64,000 bases of DNA from Spartobacteria bacterium. Lineage in GTDB: Bacteria > Verrucomicrobiota > Verrucomicrobiia > Chthoniobacterales > UBA6821. Made by a program: the position numbers and the translations under genes. How positions within the stretch are numbered: the stretch's first letter is position 1; each line of letters starts with the position of its first letter. The stretch spans positions 62,001 through 126,000 of the forward strand of contig CANIVT010000002.1 in the NCBI GenBank assembly GCA_947471565.1, given 5' to 3'. The notes beneath the pieces were generated by a model that was given only the letters and a program-made list of their open reading frames with translations, made no database searches and had not been told where the DNA came from. This document shows, in pieces, positions 18,294 to 29,294 of the stretch.

Positions 18294-18512
18294 AGAACCA
18301 CATTGGATCTGCAGGATGAGCTTCTGACAGAGATCAAGATTCTGGCTGCCCAGGAGCGAGTAACCCTGAAAGAACTTATTGCGGAGTTGCTGCGTGCAGG
18401 CATCAAGTCGCGTCAGCAACCTGTCCGACAGTCCGTTTTGCCGCCGCCTTACCCTCTCGGGGTCCGAATGGATCGTGGGATGCTTCAGCAACTCATCAAG
18501 GAGGGGCGATGA
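18291..18512 (+). CDS. Antitoxin of a PIN-type toxin-antitoxin pair
   Basis: The 73-residue protein begins MRTTLDLQDELLTEIKILAA, a beta-strand plus helices typical of ribbon-helix-helix (VapB-like) DNA-binding antitoxins: the strand is TTLDLQDEL and the helices cover about 9-20 and 26-39. The C-terminal part (about 40-73) is Pro-, Gln- and Arg-rich and should wrap the toxin. The ATG at 18291 is preferred over upstream Met codons because it aligns with the family start and with the promoter. Its stop overlaps the toxin start (ATGA), giving tight coupling. It should neutralise the toxin and repress the operon at the inverted repeat. Confidence 0.8.
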   Translation: MRTTLDLQDELLTEIKILAAQERVTLKELIAELLRAGIKSRQQPVRQSVLPPPYPLGVRMDRGMLQQLIKEGR

Positions 18513-18913
18513 TTGTCGTGGATGCCACCGTGGTGCCCTTCCTGTTTCTTGAAGGGGAATTGACTCAGGCAGTCAGGGATCTCCATGCCCTTGATCCGGG
18601 GTGGGTGACCCCTCCCATTCTCAATCATGAGATTCTCCATTTATTGGCTAGATTGGGCGTCAATGAGGGGAATGAATCCATGGAGAGGCTTTGGCGCGAG
18701 ATCCGGGGCGTGCTCAGCGCCGCTCAACAGGTGCCCGATCCCGTTCGTTCCCTACGGCTTGGAATCGAGCACGGACTGAGTGGATATGAGGCCCAATACC
18801 TCTGCCTTGCGGAGGCGCTGCACCTTCCCCTGATCACCGAGGAAGTGAGATTGCAGGAACTCTTTCCAAGGCGTGCATTCGGGGTGGTGGATTACCTGCG
18901 GCTGAAAGACTAG
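18509..18913 (+). CDS. PIN-domain toxin ribonuclease (VapC-like)
   Basis: This 134-residue protein is the size of VapC toxins, metal-dependent RNases. It starts MIVVDATV with the first acidic ligand Asp5; the second is Glu41 in LNHEILHLL. The usual motif YDAxYLALA appears as YEAQYLCLA (Glu94), and the last acidic site, usually TxDxxL, appears as TEEVRL (Glu111/112). Glu replacing Asp at both of the last sites is unusual but could still bind metal. The start overlaps the antitoxin stop by four bases. A strong terminator-like hairpin follows 24 bases downstream. Confidence in the family is good; activity is uncertain because of the substitutions. Confidence 0.83.
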   Translation: MIVVDATVVPFLFLEGELTQAVRDLHALDPGWVTPPILNHEILHLLARLGVNEGNESMERLWREIRGVLSAAQQVPDPVRSLRLGIEHGLSGYEAQYLCLAEALHLPLITEEVRLQELFPRRAFGVVDYLRLKD

Positions 18914-18936
18914 GCCGGTTCTTGCTTTGACGGTAC

Positions 18937-18970
18937 AAAAAAGCCCCGGTCAAAAAGACCGGGGCTTTGA
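18937..18970. terminator. Bidirectional rho-independent terminator
   Basis: AAGCCCCGGTC (18941-18951) and GACCGGGGCTT (18957-18967) form a perfect 11-bp stem with an A5 loop. Read on the minus strand the stem is followed by a run of six T, so it is a strong terminator for xylA; on the plus strand the T run is short but would still help end the toxin-antitoxin transcript. Confidence 0.88.
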
Positions 18971-18991
18971 AGTTTCGTGCTGGCCGGGAGA

Positions 18992-20308
18992 TCAGATCAG
19001 CTCGTTGACGATGTTTTCGATCAACTCCTGGCGGCCGCTGGTATGCTGAATCGGGTCGGGGTGGCTGAGGGCATGCTTCTCGAGGCTTGCGAAACTGGCC
19101 TTGCCGGCTTCGACTTCGGCCCCGATGCCGCTGTCCCAAGAGGAGTAGCGGTTCTTGACGATCTCGGCGATGCGCCCGTCCTTGCGGATCGCAGCGGCGA
19201 TCTTGAGGCCGCGGGCGAAAGCGTCCATCCCCCCGATGTGGGCGTAGAAGAGGTCGATTGGCTCGAAGCTCTCGCGGCGTACCTTGGCGTCGAAGTTCAT
19301 GCCTCCCGTGGTAAGTCCGCCCATCTTCATGACGCCCAGCATGATCTGGGTGGTGAGGTAGAGATTGGTCGGGAACTGGTCGGTGTCCCAGCCGATGAGC
19401 TCGTTGCCGGTGTTGGCATCGATGGAGCCAAGTGCGTTTGCGCCGAGGCAGACCTCGATCTCGTGGGCCATGGTGTGGCCGGCGAGGGTAGCGTGGTTGG
19501 TCTCAAGGTTCATCTTGAAGTGATCCTGGAGGCCGTACTCGCGGAGGAAGTTGAGGCAGGCGGCCGTATCGCTGTCGTACTGGTGGGTGGTCGGCTCCTT
19601 CGGCTTGGGCTCGATGTAGAACTGGCCCTTGAAGCCGATCTCCTTCTTGTAGTCGACGGCCATGTGCAGGAAGCGTGCGAGGTGATCGAGTTCGCGCTTC
19701 ATGTCGGTGTTCCAGAGGGTGGAGTAGCCCTCGCGGCCTCCCCAGAAGGTGTATCCCTCGCCGCCCAATTCGTGGGTGACCTCGATGGCTTTCTTCACCT
19801 GGGCCGCAGCGTAGGCGTAGACGTCGGCATTCGGGCTGGTGGCCGCGCCGTGGAGGAAGCGGGGATTGGCAAAGAGGCAGGCGGTGCCCCAAAGGAGTTT
19901 GATGCCGGTGCGCTGCTGTTCCTCCTTGAGGACTGCGACTACGGCGTCGAGGTTCTTGTTGCTCTCGGCGAGGGTCTTCCCTTCCGGGGCGACATCGCGG
20001 TCATGGAAGGCGTAGTAAGGGGCGCCGAGCTTCTGGGTGAACTCAAAGGCGTAGCGTACACGGTTCTTGGCGTTCTCGACGGAGTCGGTTCCGTCATCCC
20101 AGGGGCGGATGGCCGTGCCGGCGCCGAAGGGATCGGAGAGGGAGTTGCGGAAGGTGTGCCAGTAGACGACGGAGAAGCGGAGCCAATCCTTCATCGACTT
20201 CCCTTCGATGAGTTCGGAGGGATTGTAGTGTTTGAAGGCGAGGGGATTCTTCGAGGAAGGGCCCTCGAAGGGGATGGACTTGATGTCGGGGAATGCTTGG
20301 TTGCTCAT
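18992..20308 (-). CDS. xylA: Xylose isomerase
   Basis: The 438-residue protein interconverts D-xylose and D-xylulose (also glucose and fructose) in the cytoplasm. It has class II length and motifs: [14 protein letters not shown] (49-62), the catalytic-base region [13 protein letters not shown], the aldose-binding WGGREGY, metal ligands in [27 protein letters not shown] and [19 protein letters not shown]. It is a single-gene unit with a strong terminator downstream and no xylulokinase nearby. It diverges from the HAD gene across a palindrome that may be its operator. Its presence fits use of xylose released from plant polysaccharides. Confidence 0.97.
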   Translation of the reverse strand: MSNQAFPDIKSIPFEGPSSKNPLAFKHYNPSELIEGKSMKDWLRFSVVYWHTFRNSLSDPFGAGTAIRPWDDGTDSVENAKNRVRYAFEFTQKLGAPYYAFHDRDVAPEGKTLAESNKNLDAVVAVLKEEQQRTGIKLLWGTACLFANPRFLHGAATSPNADVYAYAAAQVKKAIEVTHELGGEGYTFWGGREGYSTLWNTDMKRELDHLARFLHMAVDYKKEIGFKGQFYIEPKPKEPTTHQYDSDTAACLNFLREYGLQDHFKMNLETNHATLAGHTMAHEIEVCLGANALGSIDANTGNELIGWDTDQFPTNLYLTTQIMLGVMKMGGLTTGGMNFDAKVRRESFEPIDLFYAHIGGMDAFARGLKIAAAIRKDGRIAEIVKNRYSSWDSGIGAEVEAGKASFASLEKHALSHPDPIQHTSGRQELIENIVNELI

Positions 20309-20351
20309 TCAAAGTGACATCGAAAGGAAACACGGATTCCAAGTGAAGTCC

Positions 20352-20373
20352 AAAAAGAGCCTAGGGTCTTTTT
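20352..20373. promoter_or_regulatory. 22-bp near-perfect palindrome between divergent xylA and HAD genes
   Basis: AAAAAGA (20352-20358) and TCTTTTT (20367-20373) flank GCCTAGGG, in which CCTAGG is itself palindromic; only one position pair is mismatched. It sits midway between the two divergent starts (43 and 40 bases away). A DNA palindrome in a divergent promoter region is most easily read as an operator, possibly for a sugar-responsive repressor not encoded nearby. Confidence 0.45.
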
Positions 20374-20413
20374 TCTCGTTCCGAGTCAAAAGGTCGGTCA
20401 TCATCGACTGGTT

Positions 20414-21211
20414 ATGGCAATCAAAGCCCTTCTTTTTGATCTGGACGATACCCTGATGGTCGACGAGTCCGTCTCCCATGAGACATTCGCCCATGTGGCG
20501 GCGGTTGCCTCCTCGCGTTTCGGGGTGGATCCCGCCCAGTTTGCCTCGGATGCCATGTCGTCCGCACGCGAACTCTGGGCCGCCGGGGAATGCCGCCCCT
20601 TTTGCCGCTCGATCGGCATCAGTGCGTTTGAATGCCTCTGGGGAGGGTTCACCGGAGAGAGTGCCGAATTGACCGCTCTGCGCAATTGGGCGACCGCCTA
20701 CCGGGTGGGGGTCTTTGCCAAGGTATTGGAACTTCAGGGCAAGGAGGTCCCGACGGATGCGGCATCCTTCCTCGCGTCTGAATTCGCCAGCACCCGACGT
20801 GCCCGCCAGCGCCTGATGCCGGGTGCACGCGAGTTGATGACGGAACTCGCGTCCTCTTATCGGCTGGGCTTGCTGACGAATGGCGCCCCCGATCTTCAGC
20901 GTGAGAAAATCGCTGCCAGCGGGCTAGAATCCTTTTTCAACGCGATTGCCGTCTCCGGCGAGCATGGTATTGGCAAGCCCAAGCCGGAAATTTTCCAGCG
21001 GTTGCTCGGAGAACTCGGTGTTGCTTCCTCGGAGGCTCTCATGGTTGGCAACAGCTTGGAACGGGACATCGCCGGAGCCCGCAATGCGGGAATCCGCTCC
21101 GTCTGGATCCGCGTTCCCGGATCGGAGGAGCAGGCGGAGGTGACTCCTGACCACACGATCACGGCCCTCTCCGAGATTCCGGGCATCCTGAACGATCTTG
21201 CGGCCAATTAG
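20414..21211 (+). CDS. HAD-superfamily phosphatase
   Basis: The 265-residue protein has all four HAD motifs: nucleophile motif I LLFDLDDTL (Asp9 and Asp11), motif II LLTNGAP, motif III Lys in GIGKPKPEIF and motif IV MVGNSLERDIAGA. A helical cap lies between motifs I and II (about 20-125), as in YjjG and N-acylneuraminate-9-phosphatase-like members. It should hydrolyse a small phosphate ester in the cytoplasm. The substrate cannot be told from the sequence. It is divergent from xylA and 33 bases upstream of bamA, so it may share a transcript with the outer-membrane genes. Confidence 0.88.
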   Translation: MAIKALLFDLDDTLMVDESVSHETFAHVAAVASSRFGVDPAQFASDAMSSARELWAAGECRPFCRSIGISAFECLWGGFTGESAELTALRNWATAYRVGVFAKVLELQGKEVPTDAASFLASEFASTRRARQRLMPGARELMTELASSYRLGLLTNGAPDLQREKIAASGLESFFNAIAVSGEHGIGKPKPEIFQRLLGELGVASSEALMVGNSLERDIAGARNAGIRSVWIRVPGSEEQAEVTPDHTITALSEIPGILNDLAAN

Positions 21212-21244
21212 CGGCTTGACCCCCTCGGCCCAGTACCGCTTCTA

Positions 21245-23701
21245 ATGTCACAGAATTTTTCAGAATCCCCAACAGCTTCTTTCATGTTCCGTCCTCGCAT
21301 TTTTCAAATCTCTTTTCTGGCGTTGGCGATGATCGCCGCAGGGGTTCTGGCGCCTAGGGTTTCGGCACAGATGCCCGGACAGGCTCCCGTGATCAAGGAA
21401 ATCGACGTTCAGTTCGTGGGGCCAACCACGCTGAGTAAACAGCGCGTCCTCGACAACCTCGCCACAAAGGTCGGTGCGCCCTACAACGATCGCCTGGTCG
21501 AGGAGGACATCAAGTCACTCTACGCCACGGGTGGCGTCTCCAATGCCCGCATCTTTGCGGAACCGGTGACCGGAGGACTCAAGGTCACGGTTCTCTTGCA
21601 GGGCCGATCGACGGTTGGAGAAGTGCTCATCCAGGGATCCGAAGCCGTTGCCTCCTCCAAGATCAGGAAAGAGATCACGACCAAGCCCGGAAGTGCCCTG
21701 AGTGATTCCGCGCTCAATGAGGACCGCCAGAAAATTCTCAAACTTTACGAAGACCGCAATTACACGGATGTGAAAGTCGAGGCGAAGACTGCGGAGCTGT
21801 CCGACAAGAAAATCCGAGTCACTTTCCAGATCGACGAGGGGCCCAAACTTGTGATCCGTCGGATCAGCTTCACTGGTAACGACTCCGTTCTTCCTAAGGA
21901 TCTTCTCAAGGTGATGAAGACCAAGACGGCCAATATTCTCTCCTTCCTCACCCATGCGGGCAGACTCACGCCCGCCCAATCGGAGGAAGATAAGGAGGAA
22001 ATCCGCAAACTCTACCAAGGCAGGGGCTTTGCGGATGCCGTGGTCACCGATGTCACGACCTCCCAACTTCCCAACGGCAAGGGAGTTGATCTGGTGATCG
22101 CGATCTCCGAGGGAACACAGTACCGGGTGGGCAAGGTTACCGTCGAGGGGGCCACGATTGTTCAGGGTGCCGACCTTGTGCGCTACATGAGGATGAACGA
22201 GGGATCACTCTTCACGCCGGACGGTCAAGCCGCCGATCTCAAGACGATCCGCGATTATTATGGTTCCCGTGGGTATGTCGACATGGTCTGCCAACCTCAG
22301 ATGGACTCGGCCGGTCAGGGTGTTCTTAATCTCTCCTACCGCATTGACGAGGGAGTCCAGTCCTATGTGAACCTGATCAATGTCCAGGGCAACACCAAGA
22401 CCAAGGACAAGGTGATTCGTCGCGAGTTGGCTGTCCATCCCGGCGGGATCTTCGACACGACGCTCGTCGACGTGAGCAAGTCCAGGCTGCAAAACCTCAA
22501 TTACTTTTCCAAGGTCGACATGGCTCCCCAGGACACGCTTGTTCCGGGCCGCAAAGATCTCGATGTCATCGTTGAGGAGAAGAAGACGGGATCTTTCAAT
22601 TTCGGTGCCGGCTTCAGTTCAATTGACAGCCTGGTCGGGTTTGCGGAACTCCAGCAATCCAATTTTGATCTCTTTAACTGGCCCCACATGACCGGCGGCG
22701 GTCAGCGTTTCCGGATCAGGGGTCAGTATGGTCTGCAACGGCAGGACTTCACGATGTCGCTTACGGAGCCCTGGTTCCTCGGCTACAAGGTCTCGGTGGG
22801 CGGCGAATTCTATTATCATGCGGCCACCTTCCTGAGCACCGTCTACAGCCAGTCAAACCTTGGAGGAGCTCTCCAGGCCCGCAAGGCGCTGACACCTTTC
22901 ACCGCTCTGCGTGGTGAATACCGTCTTGAGAATATCAGCATCTATAACCTTAACGGAAGCTACGGCAACGGGCAGGGAGCGACGCAGCAACAACAGCAGC
23001 AAGGTGCCATTCAAAGCGCAAACAATGCGTCACCCTACACCAAGAGCGCGATCCTGCTCGGGATTGACTATGACAACAGGGACAGCCTCCTTCTTTCCCG
23101 CCGGGGACAGTCCGTGAACCTGACCGGCGTGCTGGCAGGCGGTGGGCTCGGTGGTTCCGTACAGGACTATGGCATCAACCTTGAGGCCAAGAAATTCTTC
23201 CCGCTCCCCAAGGATTGCATCTTCCTAGCCAAGGGGTCCCTTGGGGTCATGAACCCATGGGGAAGCGGCACCAAGGGGACGATCAACGGACAGCCGCCGA
23301 TCTTCGACGAGCTTTACCTTGGCGGTGCCAACGACATGCGAGGGTTTATCTTTCGTGGTGTGGGTCCCAAGGACAACTACGGCAATCCCGTCGGCGGAAA
23401 CACCTCTGTCTATGGTACGGGTGAATTCACTTTCCCGATCATCCCGCGACTGCGTGGCGCTATTTTCACCGATTGGGGCTTCGTGAACGCCAACTCCTGG
23501 GACTTCTCACCTTCTCCCCAAACGCTTGCTGGGGCGAATGGCATCTACACTTCGGGAGGTCTGAACGGCGACGTCGGCATCGGTGCTCGAATCGAGCTCC
23601 CAATCGGCCCCATCCGCATCGACTGGGGCTATCCTATCATGACTGACTCTTGGAACAGGACGAGCGGGCAGTTCCAATTTAATGTTGGCTACACCTTCTA
23701 A
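21245..23701 (+). CDS. bamA: Outer-membrane assembly factor BamA
   Basis: BamA inserts beta-barrel proteins into the outer membrane. The 818-residue product has a signal peptide (cleavage near RVSA-QMPG), about five POTRA domains (residues about 50-440, each with motifs like VTVLLQGRSTVGEVLIQGSE and INVQGNTKTKDKVIRRELAV) and a C-terminal 16-strand barrel ending in FQFNVGYTF with the terminal Phe needed for insertion. A barrel loop carries six consecutive Gln residues (ATQQQQQQG), probably exposed. The start could also be the Met codon at 21284, which places the signal peptide at the N-terminus. It begins the conserved bamA-skp-lpxD cluster. Confidence 0.95.
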   Translation: MSQNFSESPTASFMFRPRIFQISFLALAMIAAGVLAPRVSAQMPGQAPVIKEIDVQFVGPTTLSKQRVLDNLATKVGAPYNDRLVEEDIKSLYATGGVSNARIFAEPVTGGLKVTVLLQGRSTVGEVLIQGSEAVASSKIRKEITTKPGSALSDSALNEDRQKILKLYEDRNYTDVKVEAKTAELSDKKIRVTFQIDEGPKLVIRRISFTGNDSVLPKDLLKVMKTKTANILSFLTHAGRLTPAQSEEDKEEIRKLYQGRGFADAVVTDVTTSQLPNGKGVDLVIAISEGTQYRVGKVTVEGATIVQGADLVRYMRMNEGSLFTPDGQAADLKTIRDYYGSRGYVDMVCQPQMDSAGQGVLNLSYRIDEGVQSYVNLINVQGNTKTKDKVIRRELAVHPGGIFDTTLVDVSKSRLQNLNYFSKVDMAPQDTLVPGRKDLDVIVEEKKTGSFNFGAGFSSIDSLVGFAELQQSNFDLFNWPHMTGGGQRFRIRGQYGLQRQDFTMSLTEPWFLGYKVSVGGEFYYHAATFLSTVYSQSNLGGALQARKALTPFTALRGEYRLENISIYNLNGSYGNGQGATQQQQQQGAIQSANNASPYTKSAILLGIDYDNRDSLLLSRRGQSVNLTGVLAGGGLGGSVQDYGINLEAKKFFPLPKDCIFLAKGSLGVMNPWGSGTKGTINGQPPIFDELYLGGANDMRGFIFRGVGPKDNYGNPVGGNTSVYGTGEFTFPIIPRLRGAIFTDWGFVNANSWDFSPSPQTLAGANGIYTSGGLNGDVGIGARIELPIGPIRIDWGYPIMTDSWNRTSGQFQFNVGYTF

Positions 23702-23735
23702 CCTTGCTGTATTACCTTAGATTCTTTCTTTACCC

Positions 23736-24326
23736 ATGAACTCCACCATCCGCACCCTTCTCCTCTCCTTTGCCCTGTTGATTGCTGGTGCTGGTTTTGC
23801 CAATGCCCAGGTCAAGATCGGCACCGTCGACATGAATCGTGTCTTCAGTGAGTACTACAAGACCAAGGACGCGCAGGCCAAATACTCCGAGGCAGAGAAA
23901 GCGGCCAACGACGATCTCAACGGCCGCGTGGAAACTCTCAAGAAGAGCATGCAGGAGATCAGCCAGGCCAATAGTGATCTTCAGAAGCAGAACCTTTCCA
24001 AGGATGATCTGGAGGCCAAGCGCAAGGAACTGCAGCCCAAGATCGAGGCCGCACGCACGCTCGACCGCGAGATCGCTGATTTCCGTTCCACCAAGCAGAA
24101 GGCCCTGCAGGATCAGTTCCTGCGGATGCGTAAGGACATCGTGGACGACATCATGAAGACCGTGAACGACATCGTGAAGGCCAAGGGCTTCGACGTTGTT
24201 TTCGACAAGTCAGGTCTGAGCGCCGGAGCCGTTCCCGTGGTGCTCTATTCCCGGGATGATCTTGATTTCAGCGCCGAGGTCACGGCTGCTCTCAACAAGA
24301 ACGCCCCCGCCAAGGCTGGCAAGTAA
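23736..24326 (+). CDS. skp: Periplasmic chaperone Skp/OmpH
   Basis: The 196-residue protein has a signal peptide (LLLSFALLIAGAGFANA) followed by the family opening QVKIGTVDMNRVFSEYYKT. The middle (about 45-140) is strongly charged and helical, forming the long tentacle-like coiled coils that hold unfolded outer-membrane proteins. It lies 34 bases after bamA, the usual arrangement, and should deliver substrates to the Bam machinery. The C-terminal segment FDVVFDKSGLSAGAVPVVLY matches the compact trimer body. Confidence 0.93.
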   Translation: MNSTIRTLLLSFALLIAGAGFANAQVKIGTVDMNRVFSEYYKTKDAQAKYSEAEKAANDDLNGRVETLKKSMQEISQANSDLQKQNLSKDDLEAKRKELQPKIEAARTLDREIADFRSTKQKALQDQFLRMRKDIVDDIMKTVNDIVKAKGFDVVFDKSGLSAGAVPVVLYSRDDLDFSAEVTAALNKNAPAKAGK

Positions 24327-24360
24327 CCGTTTTTCCGGTGAATTTTGTTGGGTTTTCCGG

Positions 24361-25389
24361 ATGAGACTGAGCGAACTCTCGGCTCTCGTCGGAGCAAGTT
24401 TTGACGCCGGTTCCGGCGATCCAGAGATCACCGGCGTCGCTTCGCTTCAGGAGGCGAGGGAAGGAGATGTCACATTTTTCTCCAATCCCCGCTATTTGGC
24501 ACAACTTCGTGCTTCCAAGGCCTCTGCGGTCATCGTTACCGCGGAGTGTGAGGAACGGATCACCCCTGTTCTTCTCCGCGCGGAGAATCCCTCTGCGGCC
24601 TTCGCTACCGCTGTGGCGGCCTTTGCTCCCAAGGAAATCATCCCAGCCCCCGGCATTCATCCTTCAGCGGTGGTGGATTCCTCGGCCGTGCTGGGAGATG
24701 GAGTTTCCATTGGCCCGAATGCCGTGATCGAGGCCGGTGTCGTCATTGGCAATGGGACGATCATCGATTCGGGGTGTCTCATCGGCACAGAGGTCCGGAT
24801 TGGAAAGGAATGCCGTCTTTTTCATGGTGCGATCATCCGGGAGCGTTGCCTGCTTGGGGATCGAGTGATCCTGCAACCCGGTGCGGTCATCGGATCGTGC
24901 GGATTCGGCTACGAGCTTCAGGGCGGCCGTCATGTGAAGATTCCACAGACCGGGATCGTTGAGATCGGTCATGATGTCGAGATCGGGTCCAACACCACCA
25001 TCGACCGAGCCCGCTTCGGGCGCACTGTGATCGGGGAGGGAAGCAAGATCGATAACCTTGTCCAGATCGCCCATAACGTGCAGGTCGGCCCTCACACCAT
25101 TATTTGTGCACAGGTGGGCATTGCCGGGAGCACGCGCATCGGCGCTTATGTCACGCTGGCCGGACAGGTAGGGCTTGCGGGACACATTGACATCGGGGAC
25201 AAAGCCGTGATCGGGGCTCAATCAGGGCTTTCCAAGAATGTTCCTGCGGAAAGCATGGTGATTGGAGCGCCCGCCAAGCCAATCAAGGAGTGGAAGCAGA
25301 GTAATTTCTACATCTCCCAACTCGGCAAGCTCTACGAGCGGGTGAAGGAGTTGGAAGAAGAAGTCAAAAAGTTGCAGGCTGTAGGCTGA
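24361..25389 (+). CDS. lpxD: UDP-3-O-acylglucosamine N-acyltransferase
   Basis: LpxD adds the second acyl chain in lipid A synthesis, so the organism should make lipopolysaccharide. The protein has 342 residues from the ATG at 24361; the open frame continues upstream into skp but the family begins at MRLSELSALVG. An N-terminal uridine-binding domain (1-95) precedes about ten hexapeptide repeats (100-310, for example AVVDSSAVLGDGVSIGPNAV). The catalytic His is His238 in QIAHNVQVG, and a short C-terminal coiled coil ends the chain (KLYERVKELEEEVKKL). It follows skp by 34 bases in the conserved cluster; fabZ and lpxA do not follow here. Confidence 0.95.
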   Translation: MRLSELSALVGASFDAGSGDPEITGVASLQEAREGDVTFFSNPRYLAQLRASKASAVIVTAECEERITPVLLRAENPSAAFATAVAAFAPKEIIPAPGIHPSAVVDSSAVLGDGVSIGPNAVIEAGVVIGNGTIIDSGCLIGTEVRIGKECRLFHGAIIRERCLLGDRVILQPGAVIGSCGFGYELQGGRHVKIPQTGIVEIGHDVEIGSNTTIDRARFGRTVIGEGSKIDNLVQIAHNVQVGPHTIICAQVGIAGSTRIGAYVTLAGQVGLAGHIDIGDKAVIGAQSGLSKNVPAESMVIGAPAKPIKEWKQSNFYISQLGKLYERVKELEEEVKKLQAVG

Positions 25390-25556
25390 CTGTGAAACGG
25401 CCGATTCGAAGGTCGAGCGTCAATAGACAGAAGGCGACCAAGGCGGTACCTATCTCCTGAACCTCCGGTGTTACCCATGTCCTGAAGCTGTAACCCGCGT
25501 CCACGGCGTCCTTTGAGTGAAATGGTTTCTGGTGTCGGTGGGGTTTCTTCGGTCTC

Positions 25557-25609
25557 TTCCTAATAGTCTTCAGTCTAAACCGCTAAGAGCCTCCCTGCCG
25601 TCTGCAGGG
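25557..25609 (+). repeat. Dispersed spacer repeat (TCTTCAG family) with adjoining hairpin
   Basis: TAATAGTCTTCAGTCTAAAC followed by CGCTAA is one copy of an element that also occurs at 32016, 43942, 48194 and 55771 and, inverted, at 47327. Just downstream CCCTGC (25593-25598) and GCAGGG (25604-25609) form a 6-bp hairpin. The rest of the 277-base lpxD-gyrA spacer shows no coding sequence. Confidence 0.6.
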
Positions 25610-25666
25610 TAGAACCTTTGACTTTCCTACTTTCGTACTTTCCCACGGCAGAGCTGTGCCTTTATA

Positions 25667-28282
<2,616 letters not shown>

Positions 28283-28290
28283 GCTTGGTC

Positions 28291-28371
28291 TTTTGAGTTC
28301 TAGCGTCGTTGCCCTGCGCTTGCAGTATGTCTCATACAGCAGCGCTTGGGCGCCTAGCTATCTCCTCAAAA
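28291..28371. repeat. Large imperfect hairpin after gyrA
   Basis: TTTTGAG (28291-28297) pairs with CTCAAAA (28365-28371). The centre is GTATG-TCT-CATAC (28325-28337), flanked by further complementary GC pieces including CCC/GGG. Starting nine bases after the gyrA stop, it may act as a terminator or RNA-stability element. A similarly built hairpin follows the FKBP gene at 55623. Confidence 0.55.
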
Positions 28372-28493
28372 TACCGTCGCCTTATAAGGCTGAGTTGCCT
28401 CAGTTCCTCTAAAGAGCTTTGTTTTTCAGATAGAGGAGGAGGTCTTAAACCCAAAATTTGCATTTGGAGCTCTTCTTGCGAGTGAGGTTAAGG

Positions 28494-28611
28494 GGTTAAA
28501 ATGGTTAGAACCGTTACAAGGTTAAAAAGTTGCCGAACGGCTAATCTGGCAACGATGAAGGGTATGATCTCAGACACTTTTTAACTTTCTAACTTTTTCA
28601 CGTTTTAACTC
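28494..28611. repeat. Long inverted repeat of GTTAxAA units (copy 1)
   Basis: The left arm (28494-28536) consists of near-tandem units GTTAAAA, GTTAGAA, GTTACAA and GTTAAAAA. The right arm (28575-28611) carries the reverse complements (TTTTTAACTTTCTAAC, then CGTTTTAAC). The same architecture recurs at 58082-58215 and 60062-60236. It lies in the 544-base spacer between gyrA and rpsR, which otherwise holds the gyrA hairpin, a CTCCGCG-type periodic stretch at 28707-28750 and a terminator; no gene was seen. Confidence 0.6.
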
Positions 28612-28706
28612 CGCACGGTCTCACCATGCTGGTGAAGCCTCCGAATCTGTAAACACCCTTTGATTGCAAAATCTGGGTTAAATCCCATACATTTTCATCC
28701 CCTTCA

Positions 28707-28750
28707 TCTCTGTGAATTTCTCCGCGCCTCCGCGTCTCCGCGCGAAACCT
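28707..28750. repeat. Short periodic CTCCGCG repeat
   Basis: The stretch TCTCTGTGAATTTCTCCGCG then CCTCCGCGTCTCCGCGCGAA is built from drifting copies of an octamer-like unit (CTCCGCGc/t). A related stretch with CTCTGCGATCTCTGCG lies at 63422-63440 and ends with TTCCGCGCGAGAAA at 63526. Such periodic spacer repeats are known from several GC-rich bacterial groups; no function is assigned. Confidence 0.45.
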
Positions 28751-28773
28751 TTCCCGCCCGCCTTCCACACCAA

Positions 28774-28803
28774 AAGAAAAGGCGACCCGGGAGGGTCGCC
28801 TTT
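28774..28803 (-). terminator. Rho-independent terminator of the L33-S18 operon
   Basis: AAAGGCGACCC (28778-28788) and GGGTCGCCTTT (28793-28803) form an 11-bp stem with a four-base loop. On the minus strand the stem leads into TTTTCTTTT, a U-rich tract. It lies 23 bases beyond the rpsR stop. Confidence 0.88.
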
Positions 28804-28826
28804 CGGTGACGAGCTAAAGTCTCCGC

Positions 28827-29069
28827 TTACTTCATCAGCAGGGAGGCGCGGGAGCGCTTGATCTCCTTGGTGATTTTGCGGTGAATGTGGGCGGCTACCC
28901 CGGTCATGCGGCGGGGAAGGATCTTGCCGGCCTCGGTCGTGAATTTCTTCAGCAGCTCGGGGTTCTTGTAGTCGATCGCCTCAGTGGAGATGTCCAACCG
29001 GCGGCGGGGCATCATGCGGTTCGCCTTGCGGAAATTGCGGCTGCGCTGCGGGGTCTTGGGTGTGCTCAT
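28827..29069 (-). CDS. rpsR: Ribosomal protein S18
   Basis: The 80-residue protein contains the S18 core IDYKNPELLKKFTTEAGKIL followed by PRRMTG and the basic end HIHRKITKEIKRSRASLL. S18 binds S6 and the platform of the 30S subunit. It lacks the Cys residues of zinc-binding forms. It is the last gene of a minus-strand group after rpmG, with a terminator downstream. In many bacteria S18 lies between S6 and L9; here L9 is 23 kb away beside dnaB, so the usual cluster is broken up. Confidence 0.96.
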   Translation of the reverse strand: MSTPKTPQRSRNFRKANRMMPRRRLDISTEAIDYKNPELLKKFTTEAGKILPRRMTGVAAHIHRKITKEIKRSRASLLMK

Positions 29070-29096
29070 GGTAGAAAAGCGGTGAAGTTGCGTCCC

Positions 29097-29270
29097 TTAC
29101 TTGGTCTCGCGGTGGAGGGTATGGCGCTTGAGGTTGGGATTGTACTTCTTCTTTTCAAGGCGGCCCGGGGTGTTGAGGCTTTTCTTGTTACGGGTCGAGA
29201 TGTAACGGGAGACCGGCTTGCCTTCGGCAACGGCTTCGGTGCACTCGAGGATAATGATGTCGCGTGGCAT
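29097..29270 (-). CDS. rpmG: Ribosomal protein L33
   Basis: A short gene of 57 codons plus stop encodes [20 protein letters not shown], then [20 protein letters not shown] and a basic end [17 protein letters not shown]. The motif RYISTRNKK...RLEKKKYNP is diagnostic of L33. There is only one Cys, so it is the zinc-free form. It lies 27 bases upstream of rpsR and 24 bases downstream of the DksA-like gene on the same strand, so the three are likely co-expressed. Confidence 0.95.
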   Translation of the reverse strand: MPRDIIILECTEAVAEGKPVSRYISTRNKKSLNTPGRLEKKKYNPNLKRHTLHRETK

Positions 29271-29294
29271 GGGAAATGTCGGTTGGTGTCGGTG

